A stretch of DNA of 64,000 bases from Laburnicola sp. R22_1. Taxonomy: Eukaryota; Ascomycota; Dothideomycetes; Pleosporales; Didymosphaeriaceae. A model generated the notes under the pieces. The model made no database searches. It had not been told where the DNA came from and was given only the letters and a program-made list of their open reading frames with translations. The position numbers were made by a program, and so were the translations under genes. Shown in pieces: positions 23,067-34,063 of the stretch; the first letter of the stretch is position 1, and the number at the start of each line of letters is the position of its first letter. The stretch is from assembly GCA_014281115.1 (NCBI GenBank), contig JACONQ010000004.1:1240001-1304000 (forward strand), in the 5' to 3' direction.

Positions 23067-26000
23067 ATGACCATGAACGGCGATACTCTGCTGAGCGAGG
23101 CATTCGGTGGTGAATGGCTGGACTCACCAGCGCCCGTCTGGAGACGGCTGGCGGATGCAGCGAGTCAGTATCCTGATAAGCTTGCTCTGGCCTGTCTCCA
23201 TCAACCAGCGGGCCTTTACAGCGTTGGAAACCCCGAAGCCGGTTACTTGCAATGGACGTATTCTCAGCTCGATACGACCGCCAAACTACTCGCTGCAGGG
23301 CTTGAGGCCCAGGGGATTTCTTCCCGATCATCCGTTGTATCCATCCTGAGAAATGGCGCCGAGTTCCCGCTAGCTTTCTGGGCTGCTCACAGAATCGGGC
23401 GTCCTTTCGTCCCTATCAACCCCCGGAATCTCGCAAATGCTACGGAAACCAGGCACATGCTTGCTGTTGCTGATGTGGCCGCTGTGATTGTGGAAAGCCC
23501 GGAACTGGCAGCGGAATTCGATACAGTGCACCACATTAACGAACGAAAAACAATCAAAATTGTAGCTGGAGAGCGGGCGCACAATGGGTGGATAACTATT
23601 CCCGATCTTCTCGCAATTGGCAAAAAAGCAACTCTGAGCGACAAGGACATCAGCGACACGCGCAAACCTGAACCGGACTCTGAGAAAACTGTTACAGTGC
23701 TATTCACAAGTGGCACTACGTCACTTCCAAAGGGATGTCCTCACACTAACCTTTCGCTCAATGCCTTCATGAAGAATCTAGGCCTCGGAGGCTCCTCTCC
23801 AAACGACACTTTCTGCAGTGTCCTTCCGAACAACCATGCCATGGGCTATTTCTACGTCCTCCATTTCCTCTGCAACGGTGGTGCCGTTGTGTATCCATCT
23901 GCTGCTTTCGAAGCTGCTCAGATGGCGAAAGCGTTGGCACTGCACTCTTGCACTCATGCTTGTCTAGTGCCCACTGCACTACACAGTCTCCTCGATCACA
24001 CCGGGCAGAATGGGCAGAAATTTCCTGCACTGCAAGACGTGTGCCTCGCCGGAGCATCTATCACGCCGCACCATATGCGCCACGTAATAAAGGGCCTCGG
24101 CGCTCGTGGTGTTTCCACCGGGTTTGGAATGACGGAAGGCAGCCCTGTCTGGACTGTTGCAACACCAGACCCCGAGACGCTCATAATAGGAGACGATACG
24201 ATTTCCGGACACGCAGCGCCTGGAGCTCGTATACGCATTTGCGCGCCTGGCTCAACGGAACCACTTCCCCGTGGCCAGTCTGGGGAAATACATGAGAGCG
24301 GACCTGGGGTGATCGCAAACTATCTGGGCACCGGTGTTGGATCTGAGAGTTTCTGGGTCGATGATCAAGGTCGAACGTGGTTCAGGACTGGCGATCGTGC
24401 TGTGATGCACCCTGACGGCCGCGTGTCTATCGTTGGGAGGTGAGTTGTATTGATCTATGTCCACCGAGCGTAGATTATGCTTACCGGTATTAGGTACAAG
24501 GATATGATCATTCGTGGCGGTGAGAATCTTGCCCCTGCGGCCATTGAAGGCGTTTTGAATCAGTTCCCCGGCGTCGATGTACGTTTTGTCAAAAATATAC
24601 AGGCCGGCGTTTTTTCTGATCAATGCTAGGCGCAAGTTGTTGCGGCGACGGATCCTATTGCTGGAGAAGTGCCTGTTGCTGTAATCCGAAAATTTCCCAC
24701 CGGGGATAACCCATCAGGTGCACTACAAGACTCGGTTCGCAAAACGATGGGTGTTTTGTACGTTCCCGACGAGATTATTCCTCTCAATGTTCTTGGGCTT
24801 GATGAATATCCTCGAACGATGTCTGGCAAAATACAGAAGGCAACGCTCCGGTCTCTTGTGTCAGCTTACCGACAGAATCGCAATCCGAAGCCTGAAGCAG
24901 TCAATGGCTTCTCGAAAGTAGATTCGAGCGATAAATCGATCGAGCAGAGAGTACTTCACGTGTGGTGGAGGGCTACTGGTATCGAACCATCGAAACTGGA
25001 TAAAGAGGCTCACACATTCAACTTCGCGGACTCAATTACGATCATGCGTGTGCGCGAAATGTATCGCAAAGAGCTTGGTGTCACGCTCTCTGCATCGGAG
25101 ATGGCGGAGCACGCGAGTTTGCGAAGTCAGATTGCTGCACTGCAACGCAAGACCACTCCGTCGACGCACGATTCATTCTCCGATCTTCCTGTCTCTATAG
25201 AACCGCCAACTTTGGACGAGATCCAGGCTGTCATTGGGCCGGAGAACAATGCGACTGTGTTTAAGAAGACGGCGAGCGCAGCTCTGGCGAAGCAAGGTTT
25301 CGACTTTGACCGGGATGCCGAATCTGTCATTCAGAGCAGTGACTTCAGCAATGTGCTTCTGAAGGAAAAGATCATGCTCACTTGGAATTTTAGCATTGCA
25401 ATTGTTGCCGAGGGCTCCACAGTGCAGGTATAGTGCATCCAATAGCTTTTATCAGAGCTATCAATACTAATATGATGCATAGGTGTTGAAGGAAGCTCTG
25501 ACGGCTGCTCTCAAGAACAATAACCTTTTTACTTCATTCTACGTACATGGACAAGACGGGTGGCCTTTTTATATTACCATGAAACCCCAACAAAAGCTGT
25601 ACGACCAATGCTTGATTGAAGCTGGCTCTGTAGCTACTGCTGCGGATCTACAACAGCTAGCTATCCAATACCCGCACCCGGAGCATTCGGTCCATCCTGG
25701 ACTTCTGTTCCATGCACTGATATACAAAATCGAGGATACCCAGTCTGCCGGGTTTGTTTTCAACAGTAAGTGACGCGCGTGATCGATAGCTGAGTCATAA
25801 CTCTAATGCGTCCAAGTACATCACATTGTTCATGATGCATCATCCATGCGCCTTGTGCTGGAGGACTTGAATCAGGCTCTTCTCGAACCGGCTCGGCCGC
25901 TGCGGCCTCATGTTCCATTCCAACTGTAAGTCAAATGAAATCTTCAATAAGATTGTCTCGGACACGCTCTGACATATGATTTTCTGTAGATGGGCAGATA

Positions 26001-26869
26001 TCTATCATTCATTGCGGGATTCGCCTCGAGCTATGCTTGAGGTAGACTGGCACGTCAAGCGCCTAGCAAACCTACACCTCCATCGCAAAGCCCTCTACCC
26101 TCCCGCCCACGTCCCGCGAAAAGAGATCACCTCATCCCCCGACGGCATAGACTACGGCTTCGATGCTCCCTCTCTACTAAACCTCAAGCGCCACCACCCC
26201 CACATCACCGCCTCGGTCGTGCTCAAAGCCGCCATGGCCCTCGTCAACATCACCCGCACCCACCACACGCACGCCGTATTCAGCAACTTCGAAGCCTGTC
26301 GCTCCACCTTCCCCTTCTGGCCAAAAACCCTCCGCCACATCCCCAGCACCAGCGGCACCACGCTTGCCGACCTCGACGCCTCCGACGTCGCCGGTCCCAC
26401 CATGAACGCCGTAACAAACCTCATCCCCATCCCGCACGACGAGCCCGCCCTCTCCTTCCTCACACGCATCCAAGCCGAACAAACCGAGCTCACAAAACAT
26501 GCCCACGCCCCCTGGCGCCATGTCAACCGCAAACTAAACGCCATGCACCCGGGCGAATACGCGGGCGAAATGGTGCACGAAGCGCATCGTACACAGTTCC
26601 TCACGTGGGTGCCGGGTTTCCTGGGCGACTATGAGAAGATCCGCGTGGCGCAGATTGCGATTCGCGCGGCGTTGGGGTTGGTGTTTGTTGCGGGGTTGGG
26701 GGGCCCGCGCGCGACGACGTATATGATTAGTTTGAGGTGGGATGTGGCGAATTATTCGGCGGGGGAGGTGAGGGATTTTGTGCAGGATGTGGAGAAGGCG
26801 ATTGGGTGGTTGTTGGATGAAGGGAGTTGGGAGGTGCCCGTGGGGGAGTTTTTGAAGAGGTTTGAGTAG
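23067..26869 (+). CDS. NRPS-like enzyme, A-T-C (adenylation-carrier-condensation)
   Basis: Six exons: 23067-24439, 24494-24578, 24630-25427, 25483-25765, 25817-25925 and 25990-26869; 1175 aa. The adenylation half resembles acyl/aryl-CoA ligases: LFTSGTTSLPKG (ATP loop), GFGMTEGS, RTWFRTGD, KDMIIRGGENLAP and PRTMSGKIQK with its catalytic Lys. A carrier domain follows with FADSITIMRV; its Ser is the phosphopantetheine site. The C-terminal half is a condensation domain with HHIVHDASS matching HHxxxD, its first residues encoded across an intron. No thioesterase or reductase is present, so the condensation domain probably releases the product by ester or amide formation with a small partner. Substrate cannot be read from the sequence. 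All active-site motifs are intact, unlike the neighbouring tailoring genes. Confidence 0.88.
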
Positions 26870-26992
26870 GGGAACGATCACATGGATGGAAATTGCCAAC
26901 TGGAGACTTGGGCTATTAGTTCATTCCGTTGCATCGGAGAAAGTCTATAACTCTGAGGCAGAAGCAGACATTGAATGCCTGGCACTAACGCT

Positions 26993-28369
26993 CTACTCCG
27001 TGCTAGATAAACACTGTTGAAAAGCCTGTAATGCTTTGGCCTTTCGGCCTTTCTGGTCCATGGTATGAATATACACCCATTTCTCGCCGAGGGCTGCTCG
27101 CATCTTGTCTACATCTAGGCCAATGTCTTTGCCCCTACCGCACATGATTCGGCCTACAGCATGGCTAGATGCGACAATATGCTGTGCTCTAGGTCTGCGG
27201 ACCACGTCGTAAGCTTCAAAGGCTGCACGAAGCTGACTAGGCTTTTCAATGGTCCCCAGGACTGTGTCCAAAACCATGGCATCCTCAATAGCCTGGCCGG
27301 CACCAGAGCCCTGCCAGGGAGTCATGGCGTGTGCTGCATCACCAACGATGCAGACGTGGCCCTTCGTGTATGTTGGAGCAGCTTCAAGATGATGAAACTG
27401 CGGATATCCTTTCAAATCCGAATTCTTAAGGAGGAGCTGTCTTTGTTAGCAGGGTGCATGTGTGATACGCGCGTCTCTTACTTCAATCAAACTGTCTTTG
27501 ATAGGGGAGTTATTCCCGTGTCCAAAAGCTGCCTCAAGTCGCTCGCGGGTAAGTTTCTCCTTCAACTCTTGTCTGCGATAATGCTCGCTACACACTGCAC
27601 AGTCTCCCCACCGTCCAGAACATCGTGCATGAAGAAACCGCCATCCCCGACCCACCCGTATTGCCGCTCTTCTCCGGTCTTGATCAGTTCCTCCCCTAGA
27701 AGAGCCTTGGCTATCTCGGTCGGAGCCAAGGCTCGACAATCCCAGAATCCGGCGTACTGCGCATTGGTACTTGGATGCTCCGCCCCGAGGATATGGCTAC
27801 GGGTGTAGCCACGCACACCATCCGCGCCGATTACGGCATCACACTTAAACTGTGTATTGTCTTCCCACTCGACAGTCACTTTGCCCGCAGCGTCCTCTGT
27901 TATTTTTTCAGGCGCTTGCCAGTATGCATCTTCTCGTGCGGAACCAACGCAAGCCTTTCAGCAAGAAGAGCAGCGCGATGGACGACGTTGCCCTGTTTTT
28001 TCGGATGCAAGACCCATAATGACGGTTCCTGCTCCCGTGCCCGAAGCCTACATTCGAAAGTTTTAGCACTCAGCAGCTCGAGAAGTCAACGCCCAAGCAA
28101 GTGGATGCGCTTACAATAACCAACCGACTAGAATTCATTTGTACAGCAGCAGCTCTATCCAGACATTTTGCAACGGATTTTCCCATTTCAGCAAGAGCGC
28201 TCTGCGAATTTTGCGCAAGACCGACTCCGGCGCCTCGTTCCGAAAACTGCGGCGCAGACTCAAAGATGTCTACATCAAGATGCGGGTGTTTGAGGAGTGC
28301 ATTCATTAAAGTTGCGCCTGCGAGGCCGCCACCTACGATGGCAATGCGGATTGGAACTGGTTGCGCCAT
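26993..28369 (-). pseudogene. FAD monooxygenase (salicylate-hydroxylase-like), frameshifted
   Basis: Homologous to FAD-dependent aromatic hydroxylases. Exon 28369-28115 has the Rossmann motif IAIVGGGLAGATL. Exon 28047-27482 has VVHRAALLAERL, the GADG motif and FWDCRALAP. Exon 27436-26993 has GHVCIVGDAAHAMTPWQGSGAGQ, which binds FAD. Both introns splice in phase. The middle exon needs three frame changes: an extra C near 27987 (before VVHR), a missing A in the run at 27903-27908, and a missing nucleotide near 27563. Without them stops appear within a few codons. All other housekeeping genes here splice cleanly, so I favour true decay over poor sequence. It ends 124 bp from the 3' end of the NRPS-like gene (convergent). 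Confidence 0.8.
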
Positions 28370-28917
28370 TCTTCTTGTGTTTGTTAGTGTTTCTGGCGCG
28401 AGATATCAGCTAACACCCCTCATGGTTAGCATAGAATTTGCCTGAATCGTGAGTTGCCTAGGTTTCGTAGTGCGAGTGAGGGGAGGAGTTCACTTGAGAG
28501 TTGAGACCTATCTCGAGCAATTGCTCGAGAAACCCCACAGTGGCATTTAGGCAAGTTATAAATTACTAAGCCAACAATTCGGCTCCGACATGATTATATT
28601 GATCGTTAATGACTCTAGATTCGTAACTGTTGGTGGTCATTTTTTTATATCGCTTTATTTATATGAAGTTTAACAAACATTAGCTTTTTCGCTCCGGTCT
28701 CGACCGAGACCCACAGTCACTTCACAGTCAGATCACATGATTAAGGAACTTTTCGATTTCAGAAATGACGCAGTCATAGGTAATCACCGCCTACAGCCTG
28801 TGCGGGGTGCCGAACGATGTGCGCGTCATCAACTCAATCACATGTATTCAAGACTTTTGCACAGAGCTGATGCACAGAAAAAAAAGGTTATAGCTAGATT
28901 TTCTTTTACTATAGTAT
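28370..28917. other. Spacer, no gene seen
   Basis: Upstream of the broken monooxygenase. No open frame of note. Confidence 0.4.
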
Positions 28918-29036
28918 GTGTGGTGTTAATTTAATCTACCAAGAGGTAGGACGACAAAGGCTTTTATCTTAAATCACATGACAAGAAAAGGCAGAGCCCC
29001 TTGCTTAGTAATTAAAAAGAGCGTAAAAAGGTTATC
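28918..29036 (+). mobile_element. Short dispersed element, copy C, with TSD
   Basis: 119 bp, clearly related to 4573-4700 and 6989-7119 (shared GTGTGGYGTTAA start, ACGACAAAGGCTTT, TTGCTTAGTAATTAAAAAG). It is flanked by a 7-bp direct repeat ATAGTAT at 28911-28917 and 29037-29043. The A tail is shorter and the internal palindrome is imperfect, so this is an older or different subfamily copy. It lies inside the metabolite locus. Confidence 0.7.
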
Positions 29037-29689
29037 ATAGTATAGTTGCGGGATGCAGCTTTGTGCACAAAAAAACGTAGTCCTGGAAATGCGAGGTGGT
29101 GAAACACTTTGCCACAAAACTAATATCGCTCGGTCACCGAGCTCAGGTAGCAAGGCAACAGATGACTGCATGCATAGGCGACGCCGTTCCGCAGACGAAA
29201 GGCGGGTCCATCCCGCCGCCACTCGAATTTGCAGGCAAACGCTCATGCCCCTGTTGAGAAGGCGACATTGCAGCGTAAGCTGATTTGCATTTAACGGGAA
29301 CGGAACATTCCAAAGATCATGCATGTGCATTCAGCCCATGCTTTGCATATATGCACTCGTTAATTGAGCGCTGTTTTTTGTACTGCAGGGTGTTGACTTC
29401 GATGTCGTGGCATGTAGGTTCAGACGAAAGTGGTGCGAGTAGCTCCTGGTGCTGTATCTGGCAGCGCAGAGCTCTGTAGCAAAAAAGGCAGGCGTTTGCC
29501 TCTTTGCAAGACTCTGGTATTACTTCTTTCTATTTGATGGACCATAATTGATCGACGGAAATTATATTGTGTAGATGAATGGTTGGATCAAGAAGTAGAC
29601 AACAAGCATGCATTCACTTTCTGCCCCGAAGACACAATATCCGCGCCGCTCCAATTATCAGTAACCAAACTCACTGAGAACCAGATGTC
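29037..29689. other. Spacer, no gene seen
   Basis: Between the short element and the UstYa-like gene. Open frames on both strands lack recognisable features. Confidence 0.4.
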
Positions 29690-30648
29690 CTAGTAAATAC
29701 TGTCCTTCTTGCCCACTTCAGGTCTAGTAACATTGGCGTCCTTCGAGATCATACGACCGACACTCCACTCATAAAGTTCCGCCCATGCTATGCATGATCT
29801 TTGTGCATTCGTCTTGGCTCCAGGTTTTTGTCGAGGCGGATCGTGCCAAAAGAATGTATACAAGCTTACGTCGCCTGTGCACATAATGGAGAGTCGTACT
29901 GCTTCAATACAGTGATCTGTTACGAGTTAGTTATATCATATTCAGGCCTAGAGAACTGTAGTACGAGGTAATTACCTAGATGTGCGAGCAGATATGTCTC
30001 CTCCGACTCAGTGAGGTTAGGATAGTAAGTTTCTTTGTATATATAGAGTCGAATTTGCCTCTAGAGCACGTTAGTCAGGACAACTATTTACGTTATTGAA
30101 CAGCAACCAGCAGCAACTTCCAAGGCAGTGAATGTCATGAAAAACCCCTGTAGACGCAAGATAACTTCCATCCTCCAGTTTTACCGAGTCCTCCACTGAT
30201 TCGCCGGCTGCAACGAGTTCTTCTTTTGAGACATTGAAGAACATAGCTGAGCATGAGCTGTCAGTTGGTTGCAATTATATGCTTCGATGTTAACTCACGT
30301 CTAGTCAATGTATCCCATGCACGGTTGTTGACCAAGCTGGGTGGTCCTGAATACTCATTATGGCTGTTGTGATTGTGAGGCCAGGTAGAGACGATCTCAT
30401 GCGCAATGGCCTCCTTGGCAGGAGCTATAGAGCTTCAGTTAATTAACTGCCATAAGTGATATATTGGTGGTTAGCTCACAAACCGCGGTGTATTCCCTCA
30501 GCATGGACGGCTCTCTATACTTTCGCACAAGAGAAAAAAGTAGAGCTACCAAGCTCACGTGTAAACAACAATAGTACACAGTAACAAGAATATTACATTT
30601 CGGTGGTCGTACGAAGCGTAGCTGAGTTTTCGGTATTTTAGAATCCAT
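29690..30648 (-). CDS. UstYa-like (DUF3328) oxidase, one donor site broken
   Basis: Exons 30648-30480, 30424-30299, 30246-30122, 30060-29976 and 29916-29690 give an exact 244-codon frame (243 aa). An N-terminal membrane anchor lies near residues 25-45. The two family HxxHC motifs are present: HDIHCL at the end of exon 3 and HLDHC across the exon 4/5 join. UstYa-type proteins catalyse oxidative cyclisation or related chemistry in ustiloxin-like RiPP and other fungal pathways. The third intron (30121-30061) has a perfect branch point and acceptor, but the donor reads GGAAGT, one base from GTAAGT. Alternative splicing at GTAAAT would leave a 31-nt intron and a 10-residue insert after HDIHCL. So it may be inactive or recently damaged. 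Confidence 0.78.
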
Positions 30649-30830
30649 TCCTGCAGTCTCCGACGTGCAACGATGAGAGCCTGAGCTGTGATACCCTGTG
30701 CCACACCCTTCAGCGCACGCAAAAGAAACCTCATCACTTACACCGCAAGAAGCTATTGCTTTGACGCCAAAGGTTGTACAGCACATACTTAATCACTCCG
30801 AAATTCTGACAGGCATAGGTCGGGTTCGCG

Positions 30831-31767
30831 ATGTTTTCAGTAGTAACGGCCGGCTTATGTTGCGTGAAAATGAGTCTACTGTGCTTTTATTTTTTTTATT
30901 CGTTTTCATTAGGCTATTCTCACCAAGAGGGACGTCAGCCGGCCATCTACTGTGCTTTTATGACCGCATATTCTGCACTTACACGGGTAGTAGTCTCAGA
31001 TTCATTATATATGGAAGCATGACTCTCGTCAGCCTATGGGGCGTGGGCTTCTGGTTTGCCCACATATTCGCCTGTGGCACAAACCTCGGCGCCTTCTGGA
31101 GATCGCCCCACGATCTATCTACCAAATGCACACATATCTTGCAGATGCAATACGCATTTTCAATCACCGACGTCATGCTCGATGGCCTGATTTTTCTTCG
31201 CCTAATCCCTCTCGTACGTGAGACACCATCTAATATGCTCTACGTTCTAATGTTGGCAGGTCTGGCGGCTCCAGCTTCAGACTGCAAGAAAGATAGCAGT
31301 CATCGCCATTTTCATGATAGGCGCCGGGTAAGTATAATGCATCCGACTGGGCGTGTCTACCACTGACCTGATCAACGTAGTGCCGTCGCTGCATCAGTAA
31401 CCCGTCTGGTGATCGTAGTTCAAGTTATGCGCAGTACGTTATATGTACATTTTGGAAAGTCTAGATACTGACTGTAATGCAGAGGGGTTTGGAACAAGAG
31501 AGGATGAGGACCGTAAGTCATTACCGCAAGCCACATATTGTTAGGCTCACGTTTTATGCAGTGGGAACTACTGGAATGTTGTATTGGTTGCTTGTGGAGC
31601 TTTCCCTGGGTCTCCTCGCAACATGCCTGCCCACAGTTCGCATCCTCTTCGCTGGATTATCTGTGGAGTCCGTCGTCAACAGAATTAGAAGTGCTATCTC
31701 CCTGCACTTGTTGAGATCGCACCGCAGTCATGAGAAGATTCCAGAAGTGAACCATGCAAAGGACTGA
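30831..31767 (+). pseudogene. Fungal rhodopsin-domain membrane protein, truncated and interrupted
   Basis: The remaining frames match the fungal integral-membrane family often near metabolite genes: VKMSLLCFY, the IYGSMTLVSLWGVGFWFAHIFACG helix, TKCTHILQMQYAFSITDVMLDGLIFLRLIPL, then after introns VWRLQLQTARKIAVIAIFMIGAG and the last helix LLVELSLGLLATCLPTVRIL. Introns begin at 31214 (GTACGT), after GGCGCCGG and after ATGCGCA, and the last exon starts at 31562. The first helices are missing, since the opposite-strand UstYa-like start is only about 180 bp away. A 71-bp insertion at 30875-30961 breaks the frame after CFY. Stop at 31765-31767. Confidence 0.7.
30875..30961. mobile_element. 71-bp insertion bounded by 16-bp direct repeats
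   Basis: TCTACTGTGCTTTTAT occurs at 30875-30890 and again at 30946-30961. The 55 bp between begins with a T run. Removing one repeat plus the insert joins CFY to DRIF, the family consensus, so the insert is secondary. It lacks usable GT...AG ends that would let it be spliced out in frame. Confidence 0.75.
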
Positions 31768-32473
31768 AGTTTTCGTACCTGTAATCCAAGGTGAGCCTTG
31801 CTTTGGGGGGTGGGGTCTGTTTATTGGATTGGGTAATTCGGTGTGCCGCGAGGGACGAATAAGCTTTACACATGTACAGGGGCGGTCAACATTTGAACCT
31901 TTCCGGCTACATGGAACTATGCCTAATCTTGATGAAGTGGGCTATTCTGTAAGCAAAATATCCTTCTCCAGCTTTATCAATTCCTCTTTGTCAATCTTGC
32001 AGCATCTACTCACCACTCCCGTCTTTGATTTCATTAAATGAGGGTATGGTCTGCCATAAATTTCAGTTCCACCACGCGGATCTTTAGACGCCGACTTAAA
32101 CTTGAATTACACATTGAGGTAGATACTAGATCGCCATTGTTAAGAGTTACAACTAACAGGATTTCTGTTTTGAAACTATATTGCGTATACACTACAGGAT
32201 TATTATTGTATTCAAGGAAAGAGCATTGAAAGCAACACCGAGTGCAACCTAACAAAAACAAAAAACCTATAACCTAAACAATTAACTACATCCTTTGAAC
32301 TCTCTAAGCTACCCTTCACACTGCCATGCAATTTGCTACAGCCACGCCAGCCCGTACAACCCCGCCCACCTTCAATCCCAAACACTCCAGCCATCTAGTC
32401 ATTCCCCCTAGCACAATTTCCAAACCTCATCTCTCCAAAGCAAAAGACTCAAGAAATGAGTAGAGTCAATTGC
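31768..32473. other. Spacer, no gene seen
   Basis: Region between the rhodopsin-like remnant and the RG-rich gene; somewhat AT-rich at 32030-32300. No convincing frame. Confidence 0.4.
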
Positions 32474-33484
32474 CTATCTCACTCCCCTCCCTCGACATCG
32501 ACCGCGACCTCGACCTCGACCTCGACCGACCAGACCGCTCCCCAAGAAGCCGCGATACCCCACCCCCCTCATAAGCTCCTCTATACACGTCTGCAGCATC
32601 CCCTGCACAGGCGCCTCCATCCCGTCCATGCCCCCAGAAGGCTGCATCCCATCCACCCTCCTCACACCCCTATGCGCCCCCCTCATCCTCATTCTCGTCA
32701 CCGCAATCCTCCGATTTGTCTCCATAATCCTCGCCGCCAACTCCCTCTCCGTCTCCTCCTCCGGCATCACCGCCTGCCACCCAAACACCTCAAAATACTC
32801 ATCATCCATCCACTCCTGCACATACCCCAGCTGCGCATCCGACATCTGCCGCAGATAGCGTATCGGAATGGGATACACAGCGTGAAGGGTAAAAGTCGCC
32901 GCTTCGGAGGGGGGAGCGGGCGCGTGCTGCGGGTGTGAGGGGGGGAGGGTGCGGCGCCATTGTTCGGCGTGGCGGGGATTGAGGGGGATGGTGATGCGGG
33001 CGTAGAAGGGGGAGGATTGGACCTGCGCGAGGGTGGTGTGCGGGCCCCAGAGGGTGATGATGTCGTGCATGGCGTGGACGACGATTTCTTCTTCGTGCGG
33101 GTGGGAGGAGGGGGGAGATCCGTGGTGGGACCAGTTGTGGTAGGGGGGTGGGGCGGGGGAGTTACTGCGGCATGAGTGGGAAAGGGGAGGGGCGGGGGAG
33201 AAACTGCGGTATGAGAGGGAGGGCGAGGGACAGTGGAATGAGCTCCCTATGTGAGGGCTCGTAGGGCGGGGCGCAGCGGCTGGAGCATGACCGTTAGCCC
33301 CGTACGCTGCTGCCCTGGAGGGCATGGAGTTGGGTTCGTGGTCGGAGAAGGAGCCCGCTGTAGAGGCGCGAGCTTGATAGGGTCGATGCACAGCACGACT
33401 GGTTCCGTTGGGGAGAGTCTCAATGCGGTGTACAATGGTGATGCGGGAGCGATCGGCAGAGTTACTGGCTTGTCTTCCGCTCAT
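32474..33484 (-). CDS. Hypothetical protein with RG-rich tail
   Basis: Single frame of 336 aa starting MSGRQASNSADRSRITIVHR. The first ~140 residues are Ser/Pro-rich and disordered. The centre (about 140-260) looks folded: EEIVVHAMHDIITLWGPHTT, FYARITIPLNPRHAEQW, FTLHAVYPIPIRYLRQM, YVQEWMDDEYFEVFGW. The C-terminus is a glycine-arginine run (GRGRGRGRGRCRGRG), typical of RNA-binding or arginine-methylated tails. I do not recognise the central domain. High GC in the third codon position supports coding on this strand. Confidence 0.65.
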   Translation of the reverse strand: MSGRQASNSADRSRITIVHRIETLPNGTSRAVHRPYQARASTAGSFSDHEPNSMPSRAAAYGANGHAPAAAPRPTSPHIGSSFHCPSPSLSYRSFSPAPPLSHSCRSNSPAPPPYHNWSHHGSPPSSHPHEEEIVVHAMHDIITLWGPHTTLAQVQSSPFYARITIPLNPRHAEQWRRTLPPSHPQHAPAPPSEAATFTLHAVYPIPIRYLRQMSDAQLGYVQEWMDDEYFEVFGWQAVMPEEETERELAARIMETNRRIAVTRMRMRGAHRGVRRVDGMQPSGGMDGMEAPVQGMLQTCIEELMRGVGYRGFLGSGLVGRGRGRGRGRCRGRGVR

Positions 33485-34063
33485 GGTGATGGTGGTTGTA
33501 GATGAAGTTGGAAAGTTGGCTTGGGATTTGAGAAGACTTTCGAAATTGGACTAATATGAAGACTGGGTATTGGTGTCGGGAGTTGGATGCTGGTGAGAAT
33601 CGCTGCAACTGGCATTCTTTATATGAACACCATGCTGCAAGTGTAGCCGCATGCTACGTTGTTTGACGGTCGAGGATGAATTCGAAAATTGACAGTATGC
33701 CATTGGAATTGTTTGTCCCAACGGATAGTAGGGGATGATTGTCGGCGTTTGTGGCCAGCGACCAGCAAAAAGCCCGCGATCGGCTCGAATTCATGTCGGG
33801 GTTTTCCGTTTACTACTTGGAGGGTGAGAATATGAACGGGGGTTGTTCGTATTCATTGAATCCATCAAACAATGTTCATTTTTCAATGTTTATGCTATGC
33901 TGCTATCTCTGTTTGAGCGATGCATGGAAGGCTGAAGAAGGAACATACATACAGTTATGTGATGCAGGCGCATTCACCAAATTTGGTAGATTGCAGCCCA
34001 ATCTTGGCCGTTCGACTTTTGGGGTATCTTTAGGTTCCAATCGCGCAATTGCAAGAGCCGTGT
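33485..34063. other. Spacer, no gene seen
   Basis: Upstream of the RG-rich gene and downstream of the ICln-like gene. No convincing open frame. Confidence 0.4.
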
